A stretch of 10,522 bases of DNA from Actinomycetota bacterium (GTDB lineage Bacteria; Actinomycetota; UBA4738; HRBIN12): contig VAYX01000101.1 in assembly GCA_005885325.1 (NCBI GenBank), positions 1-10,522 of the forward strand. Direction: 5' to 3'. The notes below the pieces were generated by a model. That model worked only from the letters and a program-made list of their open reading frames with translations. It was not told where the DNA came from and searched no databases. Of the stretch, positions 1-5,235 are shown piece by piece. Each line of letters starts with the position of its first letter. The stretch's first letter is position 1. The translations under genes were made by a program, and so were the position numbers.

Positions 1-155
1 GCCTGGAGGGCCACGGGCTCTCGATCGTGGAGCGGGTCCCCCTCCAGACCCGCCCCCGGGCGGAGAACATCGGCTACCTGCGGGCCAAGCGGGAGAAGCT
101 GGGCCATCTCCTCGACCACTTGGATCCCGACGTGATCTCGCTGGAGGAGCGATGA
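1..155 (+). CDS. ribA: GTP cyclohydrolase II, C-terminal end (partial)
   Basis: This is the last 50 codons, read from base 3, of a gene that begins upstream of the window. The peptide has the hallmark end of GTP cyclohydrolase II (RibA, or the C-terminal half of bifunctional RibBA): LEGHGLSIVERVPL followed by ENIGYLRAKREKLGHLL. The family enzyme opens GTP to 2,5-diamino-6-ribosylamino-pyrimidinone phosphate, the first step of riboflavin synthesis, in the cytoplasm. The stop TGA (153-155) overlaps the ATG of ribH in ATGA, so the two genes should be co-transcribed and translationally coupled. Whether the full protein is RibA alone or a RibBA fusion cannot be decided from this fragment. Actinobacteria commonly have the fusion. 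Confidence 0.85.
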   Translation, partial: LEGHGLSIVERVPLQTRPRAENIGYLRAKREKLGHLLDHLDPDVISLEER

Positions 156-643
156 GGGAGCTTCGAGGAGCGTTCACCTCCCGCGGGCGCCGGTTCGCCG
201 TCGCGGCGTCGCGATTCAACGAGCTGGTGGTGGGCAAGCTGGTCGAGGGAGCGGTGGCATGTCTCCGGGCCCACGGGGTCGCCGAGGACGACCTCGACGT
301 GGCTTGGGTTCCCGGCGCGTTCGAGCTGCCGCTGGCGGCTCGAACGCTCGCCGCGACCGGCACCTACGACGCGGTCGTCTGCCTGGGCGCCGTCATCCGG
401 GGTGAGACCGCGCATTTCGACTACGTGGCCGGCCAGGCGGCGGTGGGCATCCGGGAGGCCGCCGAAGCCACCGGCGTGCCGGTGATCTTCGGCGTCCTCA
501 CGACCGAGACGCTCGAGCAGGCCCTCGACCGGGCGGGAGGCAAGCACGGCAACAAGGGATGGGATGCGGCGATGGCCGCCATGGAGATGGCATCGCTCCT
601 GGAGCAGCTGCCGAAGGACGCCGGCCCGGGGGAGCGGCCGTGA
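152..643 (+). CDS. ribH: 6,7-dimethyl-8-ribityllumazine synthase
   Basis: The 163-residue product has the usual RibH length and all its signature segments: SRFNE (20-24), VPGAFELP (53-60), GAVIRGETAHFDYV (79-92) with the expected proton-transfer His88, FGVLT (113-117) and RAGGKHGNKG (127-136), whose Arg127 matches the phosphate-binding position of the family. It condenses 5-amino-6-ribitylamino-uracil with 3,4-dihydroxy-2-butanone 4-phosphate, the penultimate step to riboflavin, and family members assemble as pentamers or 60-mers. The ATG at 152 overlaps the upstream ribA stop and has the Shine-Dalgarno GGAGG at 143-147 inside ribA. The stop at 641-643 overlaps the GTG of the next gene. No riboflavin synthase alpha gene (ribE) is in view, so it presumably lies upstream. 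Identity is very secure. Confidence 0.97.
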   Translation: MRELRGAFTSRGRRFAVAASRFNELVVGKLVEGAVACLRAHGVAEDDLDVAWVPGAFELPLAARTLAATGTYDAVVCLGAVIRGETAHFDYVAGQAAVGIREAAEATGVPVIFGVLTTETLEQALDRAGGKHGNKGWDAAMAAMEMASLLEQLPKDAGPGERP

Positions 644-990
644 TCATCGACAAGCCATGGGGCAAGGTCGTGACCTACGCGCTGAACCAGCCCTCATCGG
701 TTCGCGTGATCACGGTGGAGCCGGGGCAGGAGACGAGCGTGCACTACCACCAGATGCGCGACGAGATGTGGGTGGTCCTCGATCCCGGCCTGACCCTCCA
801 GATCGGCAACCGCGTGGTGGAGGCCAAGCCGGGGGACGAGTTCATGGTGGCGGCCGAGACCACCCACCGCATCGCCAACGCCAACGACGCCAGGGGCCGA
901 GTGCTGGAGATCGCCTACGGCTACACCGACGAGTCGGATACGCAGCGCCTGGAGGACGCCTACGGCAGGCCCCTGGAACCGGATTGGTGA
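640..990 (+). CDS. Cupin-fold protein of the mannose-6-phosphate isomerase type II family
   Basis: This 116-residue protein is a single cupin domain. Near the N terminus is KPWGKV, typical of the PMI type II C-terminal domain. Cupin motif 1 is nearly exact: Gly29, five residues, His35-x-His37, four residues, Glu42. Motif 2 has Gly65, His76 and Asn80. His35, His37, Glu42 and His76 are the expected metal ligands. The family includes the isomerase domain of GDP-mannose-making enzymes, but small stand-alone members often lack a proven substrate, so the reaction is left open. Start choice: the GTG at 640 overlaps the ribH stop as GTGA, has GGGGGAG at 628-634 and begins just before the conserved domain. 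A longer frame starting inside ribH (559) would add non-homologous residues. Co-transcription with ribH is likely. The link to riboflavin metabolism is unexplained. Confidence 0.83.
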   Translation: MIIDKPWGKVVTYALNQPSSVRVITVEPGQETSVHYHQMRDEMWVVLDPGLTLQIGNRVVEAKPGDEFMVAAETTHRIANANDARGRVLEIAYGYTDESDTQRLEDAYGRPLEPDW

Positions 991-1004
991 GGGGCCCGAT
1001 CGCA

Positions 1005-1033
1005 TTGTCCGGCGGGTGAGCCCGTGCTACATT
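1005..1033 (+). promoter_or_regulatory. Predicted sigma-70-type promoter of csp
   Basis: TTGTCC (1005-1010) and TACATT (1028-1033) are separated by exactly 17 bases. Transcription would start near 1040, giving a leader of only about 20 bases. This short leader lacks room for the long structured 5' UTR of E. coli cspA, so any cold response would have to work differently. It is a prediction from spacing and consensus only. Confidence 0.55.
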
Positions 1034-1061
1034 CGCGCGGTTTCACGGACAGGAGGTCGGG

Positions 1062-1268
1062 TTGGCCACGCAGGGAACGGTCAAGTGGTTCAGCAACGAG
1101 AAGGGCTACGGATTCATCTCCCGCGCGGACGGGGAGGACGTGTTCGTCCACTTCAGCGCGATCCAGGGCGAGGGGTTCAAGACCCTCACCGAGGGCCAGG
1201 AGGTCGAGTTCGACATCGTGGATGGCCCCAAAGGCCAGCAGGCGGCCAACGTCCGGCCAGCGGGCTGA
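1062..1268 (+). CDS. csp: Cold-shock domain protein
   Basis: A 68-residue, single cold-shock-domain protein of normal family length. It begins MATQGTVKWF, has RNP1 as KGYGFI (residues 14-19) and RNP2 as VFVHF (27-31), and shows the usual aromatic face (Trp9, Phe10, Tyr16, Phe18, Phe28, His30, Phe31) that binds single-stranded RNA or DNA. These cytoplasmic proteins act as RNA chaperones that melt structure in mRNAs. The start is TTG at 1062, behind a strong AGGAGG (1051-1056) with five-base spacing. No ATG or GTG fits the conserved N terminus. A promoter precedes the gene and a GC-rich hairpin covers its stop, so it seems monocistronic, placed between the riboflavin operon and the infC operon. 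Family assignment is very secure, but whether it is cold-induced or constitutive is not visible. Confidence 0.96.
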   Translation: MATQGTVKWFSNEKGYGFISRADGEDVFVHFSAIQGEGFKTLTEGQEVEFDIVDGPKGQQAANVRPAG

Positions 1269-1282
1269 TCGCCCGGCCGGAC
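1251..1282 (+). terminator. GC-rich hairpin over the csp stop codon, probable terminator
   Basis: GTCCGGCC (1251-1258) is perfectly complementary to GGCCGGAC (1275-1282). Inside it, GGGC (1262-1265) pairs with GCCC (1271-1274) around a five-base loop, with three bases bulged. No U-tract follows, so it is a U-less terminator candidate of the kind often proposed in high-G+C actinobacteria. It ends two bases before the predicted -35 of the infC promoter, consistent with insulating the two units. Confidence 0.45.
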
Positions 1283-1284
1283 CG

Positions 1285-1313
1285 TCGACAGTGTCAGCAC
1301 CTATCCCTATACT
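1285..1313 (+). promoter_or_regulatory. Predicted promoter of the infC-rpmI-rplT operon
   Basis: TCGACA (1285-1290) and TATACT (1308-1313) are 17 bases apart and each differs from the sigma-70 consensus at a single position. It is the best promoter match in the window. The predicted transcription start is about 1320, leaving a leader of about 70 bases before the Shine-Dalgarno core of infC is complete. Confidence 0.65.
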
Positions 1314-1330
1314 CGGCGGGAAGGTTCAGC

Positions 1331-1371
1331 GTGCTCCAGCAAAGCACCGGCGCCAGTCGGTGCTTTCGTTT
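1331..1371 (+). promoter_or_regulatory. infC leader with mutually exclusive hairpins (candidate attenuator)
   Basis: AAAGCACCG (1341-1349) pairs perfectly with CGGTGCTTT (1358-1366). A G-U pair can extend the stem to ten, closing a six-base loop. It is followed by a modest U-rich stretch, TTTCGTTT. Upstream, GTGCT (1331-1335) can instead pair with AGCAC (1343-1347), which would destroy the first stem. Two competing helices just before an infC operon look like an attenuator or L20/IF3-responsive leader. The ribosomal-protein L20 leader upstream of infC is an established class in Firmicutes, but its protein-binding motif was not demonstrated here. Confidence 0.45.
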
Positions 1372-1375
1372 CGGT

Positions 1376-1385
1376 AGGAGGTGAT
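1376..1385 (+). promoter_or_regulatory. Near-perfect Shine-Dalgarno sequence fixing the infC start
   Basis: AGGAGGTGAT (1376-1385) is fully complementary to the usual anti-Shine-Dalgarno end of 16S rRNA. It ends five bases before GTC 1391, in the infC frame, and there is no ATG, GTG or TTG in that frame until 1445, sixty bases further. It is the longest ribosome-binding site noticed in the window and points to a non-canonical infC start codon. Confidence 0.7.
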
Positions 1386-1390
1386 GCGGG

Positions 1391-2074
1391 GTCTCGACTG
1401 ATCCGCGCATAAACGACAGGATCCGGTCTCCACAGGTCCGCCTGGTGGGAGCCGACGGGGCGCAGATCGGGATCGTCTCGACCCAGGACGCGCTCCGCCG
1501 AGCCCAGGAGCAGGATCTCGATCTGGTCGAGGTGGCGCCGCAGGCAAGCCCTCCGGTCGCAAGGATCATGGACTACGGCAAGTACAAGTACGAGCGGGAC
1601 ATCCGGATGAAGGAAGCCCGCAAGAAGCAAGCCAGGGTCGAGGTCAAGGAGATCAAGTTCCGCCCCAAGATCGATCCGCACGATTACGCCACCAAGAAGG
1701 GGCACGTCGAGCGGTTCCTGCGGGCGGGCGCGCGGGTCAAGGTCACCATCATGTTCCGGGGTCGCGAGATGGCGCACACCGAGCTGGGCCGTCGGATCCT
1801 GGACCGGCTGGTGAATGACCTCGAGGGACTGGCGGTGGTCGAGGCCGCGCCCAAGCAGGACGGCCGGAACATGGTGATGGTGATCGCACCGACCAAGAAG
1901 CAGGTCGCCGCGGCCAGGGCCGAGCAGCCCAGGCCCAGGGAGCCGAGGGCCGAAGATGCCAGGAGGCAGGAGCCCAGGGCCGAGGAGCCGCTGCCTGCGG
2001 ACTCCGGGGCCACGGAGCCCGAGGCCGAGCCGGTGAAGGCGGAGCCGGCCGCGTCCACGACGGAACAGGGATAA
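1391..2074 (+). CDS. infC: Translation initiation factor IF-3 with non-canonical start
   Basis: IF3 binds the 30S subunit, prevents 50S joining and checks the initiator tRNA and start codon. The product carries the full N-domain opening PRINDRIRSPQVRLVG, which lies upstream of the first ordinary start (GTG 1445), then RIMDYGKYKYE (58-68), KEIKFRP (86-92) and FRGREMAH (122-129), ending the C-domain at APTKK (166-170). The frame is open back to TGA 1382-1384. GTC 1391 is chosen because it sits correctly behind AGGAGGTGAT and gives an N terminus like that of other IF3s. ATA 1409 and ATC 1421 are alternatives but are badly spaced. A tail of about 57 residues rich in Ala, Glu, Pro and Arg follows the C-domain. 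Family IF3 genes often use AUU-type starts for self-regulation. Three bases separate the stop from rpmI. The function is secure and the exact start less so. Confidence 0.95.
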   Translation, partial: VSTDPRINDRIRSPQVRLVGADGAQIGIVSTQDALRRAQEQDLDLVEVAPQASPPVARIMDYGKYKYERDIRMKEARKKQARVEVKEIKFRPKIDPHDYATKKGHVERFLRAGARVKVTIMFRGREMAHTELGRRILDRLVNDLEGLAVVEAAPKQDGRNMVMVIAPTKKQVAAARAEQPRPREPRAEDARRQEPRAEEPLPADSGATEPEAEPVKAEPAASTTEQG

Positions 2075-2077
2075 GAC

Positions 2078-2269
2078 ATGCCGAAGATGAAGACGCACCG
2101 CGGTGCGGCCAAGCGGTTCCGGATCACCCGAACGGGAAAGGTGCTCCACCGCAAGGCCACGGGCAACCACATGCTGACGAAGAAGACGGGCAGCCGCCGC
2201 CGTCGGGTCGAGGGGATGGCCGAGGTCGGCGCGGAGCGACGGACCATCCGCCGTCTGCTGGGGGCGTGA
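2078..2269 (+). CDS. rpmI: Large-subunit ribosomal protein bL35
   Basis: A 63-residue, very basic protein of standard L35 length, beginning MPKMKTHRGAAKRFRIT and containing GKVLHRKATGNHMLTKK and a following RRRR run, all diagnostic of bL35. It belongs to the 50S subunit. The ATG lies three bases after the infC stop with only a weak AGGG upstream (2067-2070), so translation is probably coupled to infC. The infC-rpmI-rplT order is nearly universal in bacteria. The codon after MPK and the C-terminal segment TIRRLLGA look normal, with no sign of truncation. Confidence 0.97.
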   Translation: MPKMKTHRGAAKRFRITRTGKVLHRKATGNHMLTKKTGSRRRRVEGMAEVGAERRTIRRLLGA

Positions 2270-2273
2270 CGCC

Positions 2274-2654
2274 ATGGCCAGGGTGAAGCGCGCCGTCCAC
2301 GCCAGGAAGAAGCGCCGGGAGATCCTGGAACAGGCCAAGGGCTACTACGGCGCGCGCCACCGGCGGATGCGGATGGCCAAGGAGCAGCTCCTGCATTCCG
2401 GCGTCTACGCCTACCGCGACCGCCGTGACCGCAAGGGCCAGTTCCGTCGGCTGTGGATCACCCGGATCGGCGCGGGAGCCCGGCAGAACGGCCTGTCCTA
2501 CTCGCGTCTCATGAACGGGCTGTCCCGGGCCGGCGTCGAGCTCGACCGCAAGGTCCTCGCGGACCTGGCCGTGAACGACCCCGCTGCGTTCGCCACCCTC
2601 GTCGAGGCTGCCCGGCAGTCGCTCCCGCCCGAGCAGGGCCGCGCGGGGGGATAG
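2274..2654 (+). CDS. rplT: Large-subunit ribosomal protein bL20
   Basis: The 126-residue product begins MARVKRAVHARKKRR and continues with AKGYYGARHRRMRMAKEQ, YAYRDRRDRKGQFRRLWI and a C-terminal domain NGLSYSRLMNGLSRAGVELDRKVLADLA, all typical of bL20, an early-assembling 23S rRNA-binding protein. The length is slightly above the family's usual value of about 117-120 because of a short Pro/Gly-rich end. The ATG is four bases after the rpmI stop, with GGGGG (2260-2264) upstream. In other bacteria L20 represses its own operon, either through a leader RNA or at the rpmI start. The structured leader before infC makes such control plausible here, but nothing in this gene itself shows it. Confidence 0.98.
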   Translation: MARVKRAVHARKKRREILEQAKGYYGARHRRMRMAKEQLLHSGVYAYRDRRDRKGQFRRLWITRIGAGARQNGLSYSRLMNGLSRAGVELDRKVLADLAVNDPAAFATLVEAARQSLPPEQGRAGG

Positions 2655-2665
2655 CCGCCCCACCC

Positions 2666-2671
2666 TAGAAT
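2666..2671 (+). promoter_or_regulatory. Candidate -10 element before the methyltransferase-kinase gene
   Basis: TAGAAT lies in the 58-base gap after rplT, 41 bases before the GTG start. No convincing -35 is present. Transcription from near 2678 would give a leader of about 35 bases containing the AGGGGGGA Shine-Dalgarno (2703-2710). Read-through from the rplT operon is the alternative, since no clear terminator is seen in the gap. Confidence 0.4.
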
Positions 2672-2712
2672 CCCCTCGACGGAACCGGCCGGGGTCCGAC
2701 CCAGGGGGGACC

Positions 2713-4143
2713 GTGATCACGTCGCTCAAGAACCCGAAGGTCGCCGCGGCCGTCCGGCTGAAGAAACGCGCGTTCCGCGAGACCGACGGGCGGTTCCTGG
2801 TCGAAGGGCCACAGGGCGTGCGGGAGGCGCTCGCCTCGGGTGCCGTCGTCGACGTCCTGTTCCATGCTGGCCCCTCCGACGAGCTGGTCGAGACGGCCCG
2901 GCGGGCCGGGGTCGAGACCATCCAGGTGAGCGAGGACGTCATGTCCAAGCTGACGTCCACGGTCACGCCGCAGGGTGTCGTGGCCGTCGTCCGGTTCGTC
3001 CACGTCGGGCTCGAGGCGCTCCCACCGGACCCCACGTGCGTCGCGGTCCTTCATTCCGTCCGCGACCCCGGTAATGCCGGGACCGTGATGCGCTCGGCCG
3101 ACGCCGCGGGGGCGGACGCGGTGGTGTTCTCCGCGACGTCGGTGGACGTGTACAACCCGAAGACGGTTCGAGCCTCCGCCGGCTCGCTGTTCCATCTCCC
3201 GGTCGCGCGAGCCCCAGACACGGCCCAGGCCCTGGAGGTCCTGCGATCCCGGGGCTGCCGGGTCTACGCCATGGATGCCGGGGGCGATGCGGACCTGTAC
3301 GAGCTCGACCTCACCCTTCCCACCACGTTCCTGTTCGGCAACGAGGCATGGGGGCTGCCCCCGGAGGTCGCGTCCCTCGCCGACGCCACCGTCCGCGTCC
3401 CCATCCGCGGGCGGGCCGAGTCCCTGAACCTCGCCGCGGCCGCCACCGTGTGCCTGTTCGAGTGGGCCCGCCAGCTCCGCCAGGGACGGCGCGTCGCGCT
3501 GGAGTCGGTCATCGCCTCGGCGGCGCACGACATCCGCTCGCCGCTCACCGCGATGAAGGGGTTCGGGTACGCGCTCGCCACCCGATGGGACCAGATGGCG
3601 GAGGAGCACCGGACGCTGATGCTTCAGGGGATCGTGTACGACACGGATCGCCTGAACATGATCGTCCGACAGTTGGTGGACGCGGCTCGGGTCGTGGGGG
3701 ACGCCCTCGAGCTGTACCCCGAGCGCGTGGACGTGGCGGGCCTCGTCGAGAAGGTGGCTCAGTCCGCCGCGCGTGATCCCGATCGCCCGCCGATCGTGTG
3801 GGAGGGCCCCGACCGGCCCGTCGCCTTCCTGGACCCCGATCGCCTGCAGCTCGTCCTGGAGGCCTTCGTCGAGGCCGAGGTGTGGTGGGCGGGGGAGGGC
3901 CCCATCCGGGTCACCGCTCGCAGGACCGATGGACGGCTCGTGCTGGAGGCCTTCCGGGCGGGGACCGAGCTCACGCCCGAGACAGCGGTCGGGCTGTTCG
4001 AACCGCGGGCTCCGGGCAGCGGAGCCGGCAGCAAGATCGGGTTGTTCGTGGCCCGTCGAGATCGCCGACGGAGGCCTGCGGTTCCGCCTCGACGTGCCGG
4101 CGGGACAGGCGAACGACCCGGTCTGAGCAGGGCCCCTTGCTAG
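2713..4143 (+). CDS. SpoU/TrmH-family RNA 2'-O-methyltransferase fused to a histidine-kinase-like core; 3' end probably frameshifted
   Basis: The 476-residue frame has two parts. Residues 1-95 resemble a SpoU substrate-binding domain. Residues 108-252 are a SPOUT methyltransferase with motif 1 RDPGNAGTVMRSADAAG (117-133), motif 2 LFGNEAWGL (207-215) and motif 3 VPIRGRAESLNLAAAA (229-244); the family methylates ribose 2'-OH in rRNA or tRNA using S-adenosylmethionine. With hardly any linker, residues 264-328 form a HisKA dimerisation helix pair with the H-box AHDIRSPLTA (phospho-acceptor His272). Residues 337-448 resemble HATPase_c up to KIGLFVAR. The ATP-binding N-box and DxGxG are poorly kept, so kinase activity is doubtful. 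There is no sensor or membrane domain. After about base 4054, G/C-rich third positions move to the +1 frame (stop 4124-4126), suggesting a frameshift. No ATG, GTG or TTG lies at the junction. The RNA target is not predictable. Confidence 0.85.
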   Translation: MITSLKNPKVAAAVRLKKRAFRETDGRFLVEGPQGVREALASGAVVDVLFHAGPSDELVETARRAGVETIQVSEDVMSKLTSTVTPQGVVAVVRFVHVGLEALPPDPTCVAVLHSVRDPGNAGTVMRSADAAGADAVVFSATSVDVYNPKTVRASAGSLFHLPVARAPDTAQALEVLRSRGCRVYAMDAGGDADLYELDLTLPTTFLFGNEAWGLPPEVASLADATVRVPIRGRAESLNLAAAATVCLFEWARQLRQGRRVALESVIASAAHDIRSPLTAMKGFGYALATRWDQMAEEHRTLMLQGIVYDTDRLNMIVRQLVDAARVVGDALELYPERVDVAGLVEKVAQSAARDPDRPPIVWEGPDRPVAFLDPDRLQLVLEAFVEAEVWWAGEGPIRVTARRTDGRLVLEAFRAGTELTPETAVGLFEPRAPGSGAGSKIGLFVARRDRRRRPAVPPRRAGGTGERPGLSRAPC

Positions 4144-4146
4144 ACT
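4141..4146 (+). promoter_or_regulatory. Predicted -10 element of a leaderless pheS promoter
   Basis: TAGACT stands nine bases before the pheS ATG, and no Shine-Dalgarno sequence occurs between them or just upstream. A transcript starting seven or so bases after this hexamer would begin at or next to the ATG. The same hexamer precedes argF. Its first three bases are also the stop codon of the frame used for the preceding gene, which supports the idea that the preceding gene really ends earlier. No -35 was recognised. Confidence 0.5.
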
Positions 4147-4155
4147 CAGGCACCC

Positions 4156-5205
4156 ATGGACCCCCAAGAAGCTCGGCGCATCCTCGACGAGGAACGCGAG
4201 CGGGGCCTGTCGATGATCGCCAGCGCGGACTCCTCTGAGGCGCTCGACGCCGCAAAGGTGGGGGTGCTCGGCCGGAAGTCCCGGTTCAGCCAGGTCCAAC
4301 GTGCGCTGGGCTCGTTCGACCCGGAGGACCGCAAGCGCCTGGGGATGGCGGCGAACGAGCTGCGCGAGGCCCTGCAGTCGGCGCTGGACGAACGGAGTCG
4401 AGCGCTGGCCGGGGCGGAACAGGCTCGCCTGCTCGAGGGGGATCGGATCGACGTCACGCTTCCCGGCCGCAGGCTGCGGACGGGATCGTTGCACCCCCTC
4501 ACGATCGTCGAGGACGAGATGGTCGGGATCTTCACCCGCATGGGCTACCGCGTGGAGGAAGGCCCCGAGATCGAGGACGACTGGCACAACTTCGAGGCCC
4601 TCAACATCCCCCCCGACCACCCCGCCCGGACCATGAAGGACTCGCTCTACGTCGAGATCCCCGGGTTCCTCCTTCGCACCGAGACCTCCGCCGTGCAGAT
4701 CCGGACGATGGAGTCGCAGGACCCGCCCGTCTACATCGTCGCGCCCGGGCGCACGTACCGGCGGGAGGCCGTCGACGCGACCCATCTCTCCGTGTTCCAC
4801 CAGGTCGAGGGCCTGGCCGTCGACGAGGGGATCTCGTTCGCCGACCTCAAGGGGACGCTCGAGACCTTCGCCCGCGCGCTGTTCGGCCCGGACCGCAGGG
4901 TCCGGATGAACCCCGACTACTTCCCGTTCGTCGAGCCCGGCTGCCAGGTGGCCGTGTCGTGCTTCAAGTGCGACGGGACGGGTTGCGCGGTGTGCGGCAA
5001 CGGCTGGATCGAGCTCCTCGGGGCCGGCATGGTGCATCCGAAGGTCCTGGAGAACTGCGGGATCGACGCCGAGCGATACACGGGATTCGCGTTCGGCATC
5101 GGAGTCGAGCGCGTGGCCATGGTGCGCCACGGCGTCTCAGACATGCGGATGTTCGTGGAGGGCGACGTCCGGTTCCTCCAGCAGTTCCAGGGAGCCGGGG
5201 CATGA
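4156..5205 (+). CDS. pheS: Phenylalanyl-tRNA synthetase alpha subunit
   Basis: The 349-residue protein is the catalytic subunit of the alpha2-beta2 enzyme that charges tRNA-Phe. An N-terminal coiled coil (about 1-95) for tRNA binding precedes the class II core: motif 1 HPLTIVEDEMVGIFTRMGY (113-131) with DDWHNFEALN (141-150), LLRTETSAVQIRTM (172-185), motif 2 APGRTYRREAVDATH (196-210) with FHQVEG (214-219), and motif 3 GFAFGIGVERVAM (310-322). Four cysteines (269, 272, 277, 280) form a CxxC-x4-CxxC zinc-knuckle-like insert, a variant also known in Bacillus-type PheS and absent from E. coli. The ATG at 4156 begins close to the expected family N terminus. No ribosome-binding site precedes it, but a TAGACT -10 does. 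pheT follows after 30 bases. Identity is very secure. Confidence 0.98.
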   Translation: MDPQEARRILDEERERGLSMIASADSSEALDAAKVGVLGRKSRFSQVQRALGSFDPEDRKRLGMAANELREALQSALDERSRALAGAEQARLLEGDRIDVTLPGRRLRTGSLHPLTIVEDEMVGIFTRMGYRVEEGPEIEDDWHNFEALNIPPDHPARTMKDSLYVEIPGFLLRTETSAVQIRTMESQDPPVYIVAPGRTYRREAVDATHLSVFHQVEGLAVDEGISFADLKGTLETFARALFGPDRRVRMNPDYFPFVEPGCQVAVSCFKCDGTGCAVCGNGWIELLGAGMVHPKVLENCGIDAERYTGFAFGIGVERVAMVRHGVSDMRMFVEGDVRFLQQFQGAGA

Positions 5206-5235
5206 GGCGAAGGTCTCGGGTGCGGCGATGAACCC

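Noticed and set aside
1384..1401. ATG CGG GGT CTC GAC TGA mini-ORF as the real infC start with a +1 frameshift
   Set aside because: The ATG is only two bases after AGGAGG, too close for initiation, and no established slippery motif precedes the stop. A non-canonical start in frame is simpler.
2655..2712. Terminator in the rplT-methyltransferase gap from the CCGGCCGG palindrome near 2684
   Set aside because: The palindrome has no loop and no long flanking stem or U-tract, so it is unlikely to terminate transcription.
3499..3501. Separate start of the histidine-kinase part at an in-frame CTG
   Set aside because: CTG is rarely used as a start, no Shine-Dalgarno precedes it, and the reading frame continues unbroken from the methyltransferase domain.
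4969..5014. PheS four-cysteine insert as a novel metal site
   Set aside because: The CxxC-x4-CxxC insert is already familiar from Bacillus-type PheS sequences, so it is a known variant and not new.
2665..5130. An 821-codon open frame on the minus strand, and similar ones at 5284-7668 and 8524-10506
   Set aside because: They run antisense to well-identified genes with matching codon phase, contain His/Arg/Gly/Asp-rich unnatural sequence and show no recognisable domain. Such frames are expected in about 70 % G+C DNA.
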